Source of the DNA: Labrenzia sp. DG1229
GTDB lineage: Bacteria; Pseudomonadota; Alphaproteobacteria; Rhizobiales; Stappiaceae
Length of the DNA stretch: 64,000 nt
Assembly (NCBI RefSeq): GCF_000521215.1
Contig: NZ_KI928923.1
Span: forward strand, 84,272-148,271
Direction of reading: 5' to 3'
Positions 54,018 through 63,229 of this stretch are shown in pieces (the stretch's first letter is position 1; each line of letters begins with the position of its first letter). The position numbers and the translations under genes are program-made. The notes under the pieces were generated by a model. The model made no database searches. It saw only the letters and a program-made list of their open reading frames with translations, and was not told the DNA's origin.

Positions 54018-54105
54018 AATCCCTCCGCCGGTACCAACCGGATCAGGTTCAAGGAGTTGGTCTTTTGCCTCTCAGCCCGATCGGTCTTCGTCGGGCACCC
54101 CCATG
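54018..54105 (-). promoter_or_regulatory. TPP (thi-box) riboswitch
   Basis: Read on the minus strand, the conserved elements appear in order: GGGGTGCCC, a variable stem, GGGCTGAGA, a variable part, CCTTGAACCTGATCCGGTT, and GTACCGGCGGAGGGA. This is the full TPP aptamer. It precedes thiM by 84 bases and should lower expression of thiM, thiD and the TRAP binding protein when thiamine pyrophosphate is abundant. Confidence 0.95.
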
Positions 54106-54245
54106 AGATAGTCTGACTGCTATCAAGCCCGGTTTCCGAATGCAAGTCCCGAACCGTCCCTAACTTGTTTCGGCAATTGACTGCGGCGGGAAGATGGGCG
54201 ATGTCCTTGGGTATTCCTTTTACGAGCAAATCGCCGGAGTGACGC

Positions 54246-54482
54246 ATGGTTCCGTTTTTCGTGATGATCAAATGTCAACTGGGCAAGACCTACCAGGTTG
54301 CCAATGCCATCGCAGACGCGGAAATTGCCTCCGAGGTCTATTCGACAAGTGGCGACTATGACCTGCTGGTAAAATTCTATGTCGACAACGACGCCGATAT
54401 CGGTCATTTCGTCAATGAAAAGGTCCATCCGATCGGCGGAATCCAGGACACAAAAACCATTATCACCTTCAAGGCTTTCTAA
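54246..54482 (+). CDS. Stand-alone Lrp/AsnC ligand-binding (RAM) domain protein
   Basis: The 78-residue protein is a single RAM/ACT-like domain: VPFFVMIKCQLGKTYQVANAIADAE, EVYSTSGDYDLLVKFYVDNDADIGHFVNEKV and GIQDTKTIITFKAF. It lacks the N-terminal helix-turn-helix of Lrp/AsnC regulators, as is known for small RAM proteins that can bind amino acids and may modulate full-length Lrp. It is divergent from the thiamine operon. A short secreted-protein gene follows 35 bases downstream. Confidence 0.88.
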   Translation: MVPFFVMIKCQLGKTYQVANAIADAEIASEVYSTSGDYDLLVKFYVDNDADIGHFVNEKVHPIGGIQDTKTIITFKAF

Positions 54483-54517
54483 GACACCCCAATTCCTCTC
54501 CACACGGGAGCTGACAA

Positions 54518-54928
54518 ATGCGATTTCTGACCTCATCAGCGCTTGCAGCAAGCTTGAGTATCATGACACTTTCCGTTTCCGGCCAGGCAACCGCGCAGGG
54601 CATGCCGCCCGAACAGATCAAGCAGATCCTTGATGTGACCAAGGCGAACTGGGTGGCATTCCGCGACTGGGAGGGCCAGCAGCTGATTTACTTCACCCAT
54701 CTGGAATCGTGGAAATGCGGCATCGACTTTGTCTTTTATGGACTGAACGATGGACAGCTCGACCAGATGTGGGAGCTGGACGAGTGCGATCCCGACAATC
54801 CCAACGCCGTTCTGAAGGACAAGCCCTATATCGAGCTTCCTGCCGGATCGACCCAGTCAATCAGTGTCCAGCTGGTCTATCCTGATGGATCGAAAAGCTC
54901 CGTCGAGACCTTCCAGTACAAGCCGTAG
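54518..54928 (+). CDS. Conserved hypothetical periplasmic protein
   Basis: The 136-residue protein has a Sec signal peptide (SSALAASLSIMTLSVSGQATA, cut near QGMPPEQ). The mature domain has LDVTKANWVAFRDWEGQQLIYFTHLESWKCGIDFVFYGLNDG and two cysteines (KCGID and DECDP), likely forming a disulfide. I recall similar small secreted proteins in other alphaproteobacteria but no function. It might be co-transcribed with the RAM protein (35-base gap). Confidence 0.75.
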   Translation: MRFLTSSALAASLSIMTLSVSGQATAQGMPPEQIKQILDVTKANWVAFRDWEGQQLIYFTHLESWKCGIDFVFYGLNDGQLDQMWELDECDPDNPNAVLKDKPYIELPAGSTQSISVQLVYPDGSKSSVETFQYKP

Positions 54929-55228
54929 CAGATCATTCAATCCGACGCTTCTTCTCCCGGTTTGACATGGCCGGGACCCGGATCCGGCATGTTGGATGAT
55001 GCCATGAAACACCAGGGTTGATGATCATCAGGCCCTGACCTTCAAAGAAATTACAGAGGCTCGCGCACGTTAGCAGTCTCGCTGTTCCCGCTTGAGCCGG
55101 GCCCAAACAACAGCATTGGATGATCCGGATCAGGTCCGGGAAAGCACCACGCGATTTTCGACGCCAAGGAAAACACCCGGAGCCGTTTGATTTCAAACCA
55201 CTCGGTGCAGACAACGGCCGAATTCGGC
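54929..55228. other. Intergenic region, no gene seen
   Basis: The stretch lies between the secreted protein gene and a convergent DMT exporter gene. Open frames exist on the minus strand but have no ribosome site, no family features and unusual composition. No hairpin with a T-run was recognised. Confidence 0.4.
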
Positions 55229-56230
55229 TCAGGATCGTGACGGCGTCGAGGCCCGCCGCGATTTGGTGCGGTCGAGACCGAGCTTGTGCTCTCGGTAGAT
55301 GACGAAGACGCCTGCCGCGATAACGATCATGGCGCCGGCGATCACCTGCGGAACAGGCACTTCGGAGAAGACCACCCAGCCGACAATGATCGCCCAGAGC
55401 ATGTTGACGTAGTCAAATGGCGCGATCGTCGAGGCATCGGCAAAGCGGTAGCTCTGTGTCAGCAGGATCTGTCCGACGCCTCCGGCGAGGCCGATCAGCA
55501 GCAGCAGACCAGCTGTTTTCAGGTCGGGCACGATCCACGCCTGACCAGGAAGCAGAAGTCCGAGCGGCAGGGTCAGCAAGGACAGGACCGTGGCAGACGC
55601 TGCAAACCAGGTGACGATGGTAGACGTCCTCTCCGTCTCGCACAATTTACGCACCGTAATCATCGCGAGCGCCGCACAGCCGGCTGCCATGATGCCCAAC
55701 AGAGCCCCGTAAGTCGACGCGCTGTCCAGTTCGTCTTCACCCAGATGCGGCGACAGGACGATCAATATGCCGAGAAATCCGACGCCGACCGCGCTCCAGC
55801 GGTAGATCCTGACCTGCTCTCCGAGCAGAAAGAATGCAAGCACCACGACGAAGAGTGGCGTTGCAAAACCGATCGCCGTCGCATCCGGCAGTGGCAGCAG
55901 GTAAAGCGCGGTGAACGAACAGACCATGGCCGTGAGGCCGACGGCAGCCCGCGTCAGATGGCCTTTCGGATTTTTGGTTTGAAACGCAAGTCCGAGTTCA
56001 CCCCGCAATCCGACCATGAGCAGCACCGGAAAGAGCCCGAAGAAATTCCGTGCGAAAACAAGTTGGCCGATCGGCACGTCTTCCGCGGCGATCTTCAGGG
56101 CTGTCGCCATGATAAAAAAGGTAAAAGTGGAGCTGAGTTTCAGCGCGATGCCCAAAAGGGGCGCGTGTCGTGTCATACCGACGGGCGCAGGCTTGCCGGA
56201 ACTGCGGGAACTCAGGCTTTTGAACGCCAT
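55229..56230 (-). CDS. DMT superfamily (EamA) transporter
   Basis: The 333-residue protein has ten hydrophobic helices in two EamA repeats. KLSSTFTFFIMATALKIAAEDVPIGQLVFARNFFGLFPVLL starts the first and AGCAALAMITVRKLCETERTSTIVTWF the second. LPLPDATAIGFATPLFVVVLAFFLLGEQV is the typical helix 4-5 signature. A basic, disordered C-terminal tail follows. The family exports or imports metabolites; substrate not recognised. The ATG at 56230 is used; it has no strong ribosome site. A second DMT gene of the same subgroup lies near 60.6-61.5 kb. Confidence 0.88.
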   Translation of the reverse strand: MAFKSLSSRSSGKPAPVGMTRHAPLLGIALKLSSTFTFFIMATALKIAAEDVPIGQLVFARNFFGLFPVLLMVGLRGELGLAFQTKNPKGHLTRAAVGLTAMVCSFTALYLLPLPDATAIGFATPLFVVVLAFFLLGEQVRIYRWSAVGVGFLGILIVLSPHLGEDELDSASTYGALLGIMAAGCAALAMITVRKLCETERTSTIVTWFAASATVLSLLTLPLGLLLPGQAWIVPDLKTAGLLLLIGLAGGVGQILLTQSYRFADASTIAPFDYVNMLWAIIVGWVVFSEVPVPQVIAGAMIVIAAGVFVIYREHKLGLDRTKSRRASTPSRS

Positions 56231-56449
56231 GACAAGGATCCGGGGCCGGCGCAATAAGGCAATACTCTCCTGACGCACCGGACCGAAGGATCGGGAAGAG
56301 CTACAAAACACCCAGCCTGCAACCGGATACATCAATCGAACACGGTAAATCCGTCAGGGAGCGGAAAGCTTGGGGCTGGTCGAAATCACGATTGGGAAAC
56401 GCAATATCTCGCGAAGCACGCGTTATTGCAATCCTGCACTCCGGATTTC

Positions 56450-57709
56450 TTACTCACCAGCTCCCGTTTCTGCCGCCAATTCCCCTCGCATCATCATCGC
56501 TTCACGTTCCGCAATGGCCTGTTCGAAACCTTTCAGACGCTTGTAGATGGACAACAGTTCAACGATCGTTGGCCAGGAATTGACAAGGAACTGGAATGAA
56601 TTGGATACTTGGCTAAAGGCTGCCAAAATCTGCTGAACGATACCCCAGGTTACTTTTTTTGCCACATATGTCGGAATGAGTAGGAAATACGCAAAGACAT
56701 TGTCTGCCTGAAGGTAGAAACCCCGGAACAGGTTGAAATACATGTAATTGAAATACAGGCGGAAATAGTTCTTCCGGACGAAGCCGAACAGCTCGGTAAG
56801 CTTTACCGGGTCCGCCCTGTCTTCATGATCCTCGCCGTAGACAAGTTCCTTACGATAGGCAGCTTCGACGCGCTGATTGTGAAATTCAAGCCCCGGTAGC
56901 TTTACACCTACTGCGGCGAGAACAACGGTGCCGGTGATGGACCAGAAGATGGCCGCACTCAACAACGGTGCCGGTATTTCGCCAATAAGGGGGAGTTCCA
57001 CCACGTGCGACGACAATGCGAGCAGGATCGGCAGGAAGGCGATCAGGGTCATCAGGGAATCGATCAGGGCGACGCCCAAACCCTCCATGATTGCTGCAAA
57101 CCGCATTGTATCTTCCTGGATACGCTGGGAGGCACCTTCGATTTGCCGGACGTTGTTCCATTTGGCGACGTAGTAGTCGTTCATCGCCGTGCGCCAGCGA
57201 AAAATGTAGTGACTGATAAAGAACCGCTTCAAGATATAGAGGATGACCCAGACCGACGTGATCTGGAAAAAAATGAACAGCAGCGAATAAAATTCTCCGG
57301 GAGCAACAACTCGTGCGCTCTTGTCCAACGCAGTTTGCACTAGATCAAAAAACGGGCGACGCCAGTTGTTGATCGCGACGGCAACCTGCACGTCGTAATA
57401 GGTCATGAAAATGATCAGCGAAGAACCCCAGATGGACCAGACCTGCCAGGTATGCGCCTTCGAGTACCACCACCAGAAAGCACCGAATGCGGCCGTAAAC
57501 AGTCCATAATACACGTAGAACCATAAAAACTCGGGCGTGGTAAAATGCCCGAGACCAATAATTGGCTGCTGCCCTTCCGGTGTCGCGCCGAAGCCGAGTG
57601 AACCGCCGAGGCCTGATGCAAACCCGTACCAGACGGCGACCGCAACAGCAGTCCAGGCAATTGCAGACAGGAAAAAGAGTTTCGGGTTGGGAAAAAATGA
57701 CTGAAACAA
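56450..57709 (-). CDS. bacA: BacA/SbmA-type peptide antibiotic transporter
   Basis: The 419-residue protein begins (M)[18 protein letters not shown], closely like rhizobial BacA, and keeps [44 protein letters not shown], the conserved SbmA/BacA core. It is a proton-driven inner-membrane importer of antimicrobial peptides, needed by some hosts' symbionts for intracellular survival and for very-long-chain fatty acid lipid A in rhizobia. The start codon is TTG at 57709, chosen because it gives the exact BacA N-terminus and length (about 420). There is no ATG nearby and no strong ribosome site. Confidence 0.92.
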   Translation of the reverse strand: MFQSFFPNPKLFFLSAIAWTAVAVAVWYGFASGLGGSLGFGATPEGQQPIIGLGHFTTPEFLWFYVYYGLFTAAFGAFWWWYSKAHTWQVWSIWGSSLIIFMTYYDVQVAVAINNWRRPFFDLVQTALDKSARVVAPGEFYSLLFIFFQITSVWVILYILKRFFISHYIFRWRTAMNDYYVAKWNNVRQIEGASQRIQEDTMRFAAIMEGLGVALIDSLMTLIAFLPILLALSSHVVELPLIGEIPAPLLSAAIFWSITGTVVLAAVGVKLPGLEFHNQRVEAAYRKELVYGEDHEDRADPVKLTELFGFVRKNYFRLYFNYMYFNLFRGFYLQADNVFAYFLLIPTYVAKKVTWGIVQQILAAFSQVSNSFQFLVNSWPTIVELLSIYKRLKGFEQAIAEREAMMMRGELAAETGAGE

Positions 57710-57849
57710 GAGTTGAAACCTGCTGCCTGGAACGAATGAGTCGCGCGCTTTTAGCGTAATACGTCAATTTGGGGCAAGAAGATGCCAATTAAAACGATAT
57801 TCTCAAACAAACCACAGACACGAATTTGCGAGGCAGCAAGGCTGCGCAC

Positions 57850-57877
57850 AAAAAAGACGTCCCGTTGGACGCCTTTT
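57850..57877 (-). terminator. Intrinsic terminator after the CoxL-like gene
   Basis: On the minus strand AGGCGTCC pairs with GGACGTCT (one G-U pair) around a 4-base loop, followed by six T. It lies 19 bases after the stop codon. Confidence 0.8.
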
Positions 57878-57895
57878 CCGTTGGATATGAATTTG

Positions 57896-60193
57896 CTACT
57901 TCGCGGCCTCGATCGCCTCCCAGACCCTGAGCGGAGTTGCCGGCATGTCGATCAACTCGGTCACGCCTGCGCCGTCCTTGAGGGCCTTCTGAACGGCATT
58001 CATCACCGCAGCACAGCCGCCGATTGTCCCGGCTTCTCCGGCTCCCTTGATGCCCATGGCGTTGGTTGTTGAGGGAACATTCCGGGTCTCGAAGTGAATG
58101 TCGGGCAGATCCGCGGCCCTCAGCAGACGGTAGTCCAGCAGCGAGGCCGTCAGAAGCTGACCGTCTTCATCGTAGATCGTCTGCTCGCACAGTGCCTGGC
58201 TGACGGCATTGGCTGCACCGCCGATCACCTGGCCTTCCAGCAGGAGCGGGTTCACGGTTACGCCGAAATCATCGACGATGACATAATTGACCAGATCAAC
58301 GTCGCCCGTTCCCGGATCAACCTCGACCTCACAAATATGCGTGCCGTTGGGATAGGTTGCCTCGTCCTGGCGGACTTCTTCGCGCGCAGACAGTTTTTCG
58401 CCGGCGGCAACGACGATCTCGGACAGCGCGACCTGCTGGTCTGTTCCGACAACGCGCACGATACCGCTTTCAAGTTCCAGATCGTCGACACCGGCCTCCA
58501 GCTTGTCGGCCGCCAGTTCCTTGACCTTTTTCACCAGGCTGTCACTGGCATCGCGAACAGACGGCAGGCCGAGGGGAATTGACCGGGAACCGCCGGTCCC
58601 GCCGCCGTTCTCAACGCGATCCGTGTCACCCTGAATGACCTCGACCTCGTCGATCGTCACTCCGAACTTCTCCGCGACAACCTGACTATAAGCCGTGGCA
58701 TGGCCCTGGCCGTTGGTCTGCGTCCCGATCAGAAGCGTCAGATTGCCCTCCTGGTTGAGTTCAACAGTCGCTTCCTCGCCTCCAGGGAATGCACAGGCTT
58801 CAATGTAGGAGCACAATCCGATCCCGCGGAACTTGCCGGCTTTTGCGCTTTCTTCCTGTCGGGACTTGAAGTCGGCCCAGCCGGAAACTTCCAGAGCCTT
58901 GTCGAGGTGGCCCGAATAATCACCGGTATCGTAGAGGCGGCCGGTTTGGGTCGTATAGGGCAATTGTTCCGGTTTGATGAAATTCCGCTTCCGGATTTCA
59001 ATCGGGCCGAGCCCCGTCTCCTCACCTGCCTTGTCCATCAGCCTCTCGATCAGATAGGCCGCTTCCGGTCGCCCCGCGCCTCGAAAGGCATCGGTTGGCA
59101 CGGTGTGCATGTAAACACCCTCGGTCTTCGCAAACACCGCCGGTATGTCGTAAAGCCCCGAGGACATTGCTGTTCCAACCCAGGGAATGAACGGAGCGAA
59201 CTGGCTGAGATACGCCCCCATGGCTGCCTTCACATGCACTCTCAGTCCAAGGATCCTGTTGTCCTTGTCCAACGCAAGATCTGCACGGCTCAGATTGTCC
59301 CGGCCGTGTGCGTCGGTGATGAAATGTTCCATTCGCTCGCCCGCCCAGCGGACGGGCGTTCCGAGCTGCCTTGCTGCAATCATCAAGAGCGGGTACTCCC
59401 GGTAGCAGAATGCCTTGGTACCGAAACCGCCGCCGACTTCAGGCGTGATTACCTGGATCTTGTCCTTTTCCAGGTCAAGCACCTTGCAGATAACATCGCG
59501 CATCCCGTGCCCGCCCTGCGTGCCCAGCGTCAATTTATACCGCTCGGCATCCGGACTGAACTCAGCGACGCAACCACGCAGCTCCATGTAGTTGGCGACA
59601 ATGCGGTTGTTGACGATTTCAATGGTGACGGTCTTGTCAGCAGCCGCGAAAGCCGCCTCGGTCCTTGCTTCGCCTCCATGGCCGAAGGTGAACGCGACGT
59701 TGCTGCCATGCTCCGGCCAGACTTTCACCGCATCAGGCCCCAGGGCTTCTTCGATTCCGATCACGGCTTCGAGCGGTTCGTAGTCCACCTCAAGCATTTC
59801 GGCCGCATTTCTCGCCGTGTTGCTATCGTCGGCGACAATGAAGGCAATGGCATCGCCGACATGCCGCACTTCGTCCTTGCAAAGCAAGGGCTGCGGCGGC
59901 AGCCAGTGGTCGGTTCCGTCGATCTGTTTCAACCGGGCCATTGTCGGCAGCGTGTAGCCCTCGACATCACCTCCAGTCAGCACAAGATGAACGCCTTCCA
60001 GCGCACTGACGTCGGATGCGTTTTCGACACTTATCTTGGCGTGGGCCATTGCCGAATACACCATGACGCCGTGAAGACAGCCTTCAGGCCGATAATCGCC
60101 GGTGTAAATTCCCTGACCGGTGATGAGCGGTTGATCTTCCTTGCGGCGCAAAGGCGCGCCGACACCGAATTTCGGAGTGACCATCTTGTTCAT
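57896..60193 (-). CDS. Xanthine dehydrogenase family molybdopterin-binding subunit (CoxL-like, form II type)
   Basis: The 765-residue protein is a large subunit of molybdenum hydroxylases. VGAPLRRKEDQPLITGQGIYTGDY is the N-terminal signature. TDAFRGAGRPEAAYLIERLMD matches the AYRGAGR motif of form II CoxL, not the AYRCSFR motif of genuine CO dehydrogenase. IKGAGEAGTIGG carries the active-site glutamate. Natural partners are a FAD (CoxM) and a [2Fe-2S] (CoxS) subunit, absent here. The substrate is therefore unknown; CO oxidation is unlikely. The gene is single and ends in a terminator. Confidence 0.9.
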   Translation of the reverse strand: MNKMVTPKFGVGAPLRRKEDQPLITGQGIYTGDYRPEGCLHGVMVYSAMAHAKISVENASDVSALEGVHLVLTGGDVEGYTLPTMARLKQIDGTDHWLPPQPLLCKDEVRHVGDAIAFIVADDSNTARNAAEMLEVDYEPLEAVIGIEEALGPDAVKVWPEHGSNVAFTFGHGGEARTEAAFAAADKTVTIEIVNNRIVANYMELRGCVAEFSPDAERYKLTLGTQGGHGMRDVICKVLDLEKDKIQVITPEVGGGFGTKAFCYREYPLLMIAARQLGTPVRWAGERMEHFITDAHGRDNLSRADLALDKDNRILGLRVHVKAAMGAYLSQFAPFIPWVGTAMSSGLYDIPAVFAKTEGVYMHTVPTDAFRGAGRPEAAYLIERLMDKAGEETGLGPIEIRKRNFIKPEQLPYTTQTGRLYDTGDYSGHLDKALEVSGWADFKSRQEESAKAGKFRGIGLCSYIEACAFPGGEEATVELNQEGNLTLLIGTQTNGQGHATAYSQVVAEKFGVTIDEVEVIQGDTDRVENGGGTGGSRSIPLGLPSVRDASDSLVKKVKELAADKLEAGVDDLELESGIVRVVGTDQQVALSEIVVAAGEKLSAREEVRQDEATYPNGTHICEVEVDPGTGDVDLVNYVIVDDFGVTVNPLLLEGQVIGGAANAVSQALCEQTIYDEDGQLLTASLLDYRLLRAADLPDIHFETRNVPSTTNAMGIKGAGEAGTIGGCAAVMNAVQKALKDGAGVTELIDMPATPLRVWEAIEAAK

Positions 60194-60564
60194 AAATCTG
60201 GACCTGTGTTTTGGGAGGAGTTTCCCTGGAAATCAGAAGACCGAATGCAACAGAGATGCATCCAAGTTGGCCCCGAAGACCACTGTAACCAGTGGATCTG
60301 TTGTGTTTTGTGCCTCGGAACCGCCGTGCTGCCAAGTGAAATATAACCGGTTCGGCAGATAAGGCAAACATTGCAGTGACAGCTTTCCTTCCGGTTAAAA
60401 TGGGCATAGCCTATGCCGATTACCACCTATTGAATCATCGAACGGGCACGCGTACGCACTCGTATCGCGTATCTGTCCCTGCAACCGTTCGTTCCGGGAA
60501 ACAACATTGAAACCCGATTGAAAAACAGGCCCGAACCGGGGCGCCTGCCACCAGAGGACTTCAT
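60194..60564. other. Divergent intergenic region with two inverted repeats, no gene seen
   Basis: The gap lies between the CoxL-like gene and the DMT gene. CCACTG-TAAC-CAGTGG stands at 60280-60295. GGCATAG-C-CTATGCC stands at 60403-60417, with 7-base arms about one base apart, a form that suits a dimeric regulator. No open frame with a ribosome site was found. Confidence 0.45.
60403..60417. promoter_or_regulatory. Candidate operator GGCATAG-C-CTATGCC
   Basis: A 15-base palindrome with one central base. It is too compact for a hairpin terminator, so a protein-binding role is more likely. It could control the DMT gene (148 bases downstream) or the CoxL-like gene (210 bases away). No regulator is encoded nearby. 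Confidence 0.4.
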
Positions 60565-61506
60565 TTGCTGAAACGCGTCGAGAAGAAAATTGTGGCCATG
60601 ACGGTCGATCTTCCGTCCAACACCATCGGTGCCCTGTGGGTATTGCTGGCGGCATTCGGGTTTTCCATCATGGTGGCGCTGATCAAGTTCGTCGGCCAGG
60701 ATCTGAGCGTCTTTCAGATCCTCTTCGTCCGACAGGCCGTCATGCTCGCCATTGTCGCCCCGACGATCATACGCGGTCTGCCGACCTCGCTCGCCACGAA
60801 GCGGCCGGGGCTTCAACTCGCGCGTGTTCTCATCGCGGCAACGGCCATGTTGTGTGGCTTCACCGCCGTCATCGAGCTGCCGCTGGCGGATGCAACGGCG
60901 ATCAGCTTCTCCCGCACTTTTTTCATCACGATTTTTGCCATCTGGTTTTTGAACGAAACCGTTGGCGTCCATCGTTGGGGTGCGACCATCGTCGGTTTTC
61001 TTGGTGTGGTACTCATGCTGCGCCCGGGTGCAGATGGCATTGTCGATCCCCATGCCCTGCTCGCGATTGCCGGCGCTGCCGGTGCCGGCATGGTCATGAT
61101 CGTTGTCCGTATCCTGACGCGAACAGATCCGCCGGTAACCATCCTCACCTACCAGGCGTTCGGGGTCGGTCTGATCATGCTTGTGCCGGCGGTTCTGACC
61201 TGGCAGGCACCAAGCTTGCACCAGTGGCTGCTTCTCCTGCTGGTCGGCATTGTGTCCTGGGCAGCTCAGCTTGCAAACATCAAGGGCTACAAGGCAGGCG
61301 AAGCAACCGCCATTGCCTCCCTGGACTACACAAGACTTCTCTACGCAACCATATTGGGCGCGCTTGTCTTCGGCCACTGGCCGAGCGTGGAAACCCTCGC
61401 CGGCGCCACCATCATCATTGCCGCGTCAATCTATACAGTCCGCCGCGAAATCAAGCGCGGCCGCGAACTGGCGCGCGCCGCAGAAGGTCGCGGAGAGTCC
61501 CACTGA
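60565..61506 (+). CDS. DMT superfamily (EamA) transporter
   Basis: The 313-residue protein has ten helices in two EamA repeats, with GALWVLLAAFGFSIMVALIKFVGQDLSVFQILFVRQAVMLAIV, then IELPLADATAISFSRTFFITIFAIWFLNETVGVHRWGATIVGFLGVVLMLRPG. It is paralogous in style to the carrier at 55.2-56.2 kb. A TTG start at 60565 has AGAGGA 6 bases upstream and is preferred; ATG at 60598 is an alternative that would still keep all helices. Substrate unknown. Confidence 0.87.
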   Translation: MLKRVEKKIVAMTVDLPSNTIGALWVLLAAFGFSIMVALIKFVGQDLSVFQILFVRQAVMLAIVAPTIIRGLPTSLATKRPGLQLARVLIAATAMLCGFTAVIELPLADATAISFSRTFFITIFAIWFLNETVGVHRWGATIVGFLGVVLMLRPGADGIVDPHALLAIAGAAGAGMVMIVVRILTRTDPPVTILTYQAFGVGLIMLVPAVLTWQAPSLHQWLLLLLVGIVSWAAQLANIKGYKAGEATAIASLDYTRLLYATILGALVFGHWPSVETLAGATIIIAASIYTVRREIKRGRELARAAEGRGESH

Positions 61507-61559
61507 GGCACGGGATCCGAAAAGACCGACATCGTGTGTTGCGCAAGTTGGAAAAATGT

Positions 61560-63229
61560 TCAGGCGCTTTGCGCTTCGGATTGCGCCCGCTTCTGCGCCT
61601 CTTCCTCGACCAGTTCCTTCTTGGATAGTTTGCCGACCATCGTCTTGGGAAGTTCATCCCGGAACTCGAATTCACGTGGCATTTCAATGGAAGACAGGTG
61701 ATCTTTCAGGAAGGCCTTCATGTCTTCGCCGGTCATGGAATGGCCCTCCTTCAGCTTGATGAAAGCCTTGGGTGACTGGCCGCGATATTCGTCCGGGATC
61801 GCGATGACGATCGTTTCGTCCACCGCTTCGTTCTGGTAGATTGCCTCCTCGATGACACGAGGATAGACATTGTACCCTGAACACAGGATCAGATCCTTGA
61901 TCCGGTCGACAAGATATATGAAGCCTTCTTCATCCTGATACCCGACATCGCCCGTATGCAGATAGCCCTCGGCGGTAATCGTGTCCGCCGTGGCGTCATC
62001 CCGCTTCCAGTAACCCTTCATGATCTGGGGACCGTGGAGCAGAAGCTCGCCTTTCTCGCCGGCTGCAACGTCTGTTTTCCTGTCTTCGATGCTGACAAAA
62101 CGGGCTTTGGTGCCGGGCACCAGGCGTCCTATGGATCCTGCCCGCCGGTTCTCGTCCAGCGGATTGACTGCCGCGACCGGGGACGATTCCGTCAGACCGT
62201 AGCCCTCCACCAGAACGCAGCCCGTCAACTTCTCGAAACTCTGCTTGACCTCGACCGGCAACGGCGCGCCACCGGAAAGACACAGGGAAATGCTCGACAG
62301 GTCGTAATTCGCAGTCATCGGCGAATTGTTGATCGCGGTATAAAGCGTCGGCACTCCCGGAAACAGCGTCACCCGCTTGCGCTTGACGGCATCAAGCAGA
62401 GCCTTGAGCTCGAAGCGTGGCTGCAGGACCATTTCCGCACCCAGGATAATCGAAAGGTTCTGTGCAACCGTCATGGCAAAGACGTGAAAGAACGGCAACA
62501 CGCACAGCATTTTTCTTCGCCGCGACGCGCTTTTTCGAAGACGCAGCGCATTTGCTCGATATTTGCCGACAGATTCTGATGGGTCAGCATTGCACCCTTG
62601 GGAACACCGGTCGTGCCACCGGTATACTGAAGCACGGCGATATCGTCATGGGGATCGATCTCGACGGGCTTCGGGCTTTTCCCCCTGGTCTGGAGCTCGT
62701 CGAACCAGACATGCGCTTCATCGCGCGGAATGTCAGCCAGTTCCTTGCGCTTGAAGAGGCTGAAAAGCACCTTCTTGACCGTGGGAAGACAAAACGTCAT
62801 CGGGCACACGATGATCTTGTCGAGGATCTTTTCCTTTCGGACTTCCTCGACCTTGTCGTAGATCACCTTCAGGTCCATCGTCACCATGATGCGCACATCG
62901 GCATCACGCGCCTGAAAGGCTATTTCTCGTTCGACATAAAGTGGATTGAAGTTGGCGACCGTGCCGCCGATCTTCAGGATCGCGAAATAGAAGATCGTGT
63001 AATAGGGCGTATTTGGAAGGCAAAGGCCCACATGCACGCCCGGTCCGACACCCATGGCCTGAAGGCCAGCGGCCGTCCTGTCCACAAGTTCACCGAGCTC
63101 GGAATAGGTCCAGACCTTGCCCATGAAATCGGCAGCCGGCCGGTCGCCGAACTCTGCGACGGTGCTTTCGAGATATTCGTGTACCGGACGGGCGTCAAAT
63201 GCCGCGTTCCATTCCTCCGCAGTCGTCAT
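61560..63229 (-). pseudogene. Long-chain acyl-CoA ligase (FadD-like) with a frameshift
   Basis: Two overlapping frames make one AMP-forming ligase of about 556 residues. The N-terminal part has AVLQYTGGTTGVPKGAMLTH (P-loop A3 motif); the C-terminal part has LVEGYGLTESSPVAAVNP, YLHTGDVGYQDEEGFIYLVDRIKDLILCSGYNVYPRVIEEAI and the final lysine motif PKTMVGKLSKK. The break lies at five T on the plus strand (62510-62514): adding one base joins ...RRGEEK with MLCVLPFFHVFAM, a conserved block. As written, translation stops shortly after the shift. GGAGA 6 bases before ATG 63229 fixes the start. It probably activates fatty acids, perhaps with the FadL-type porin. Confidence 0.88.

Noticed and set aside
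54933..55214. Possible 93-residue gene in the gap before the DMT exporter
   Set aside because: No ribosome site, no signal or membrane segment, composition unlike neighbouring genes.
57896..60193. True aerobic CO dehydrogenase large subunit
   Set aside because: The active-site loop is FRGAGR (form II type), not AYRCSFR, and coxM/coxS are absent.
58700..60346. A 548-residue open frame antisense to the CoxL-like gene
   Set aside because: It mirrors the codon bias of a clearly real gene on the other strand, has no recognisable domain and no ribosome site.
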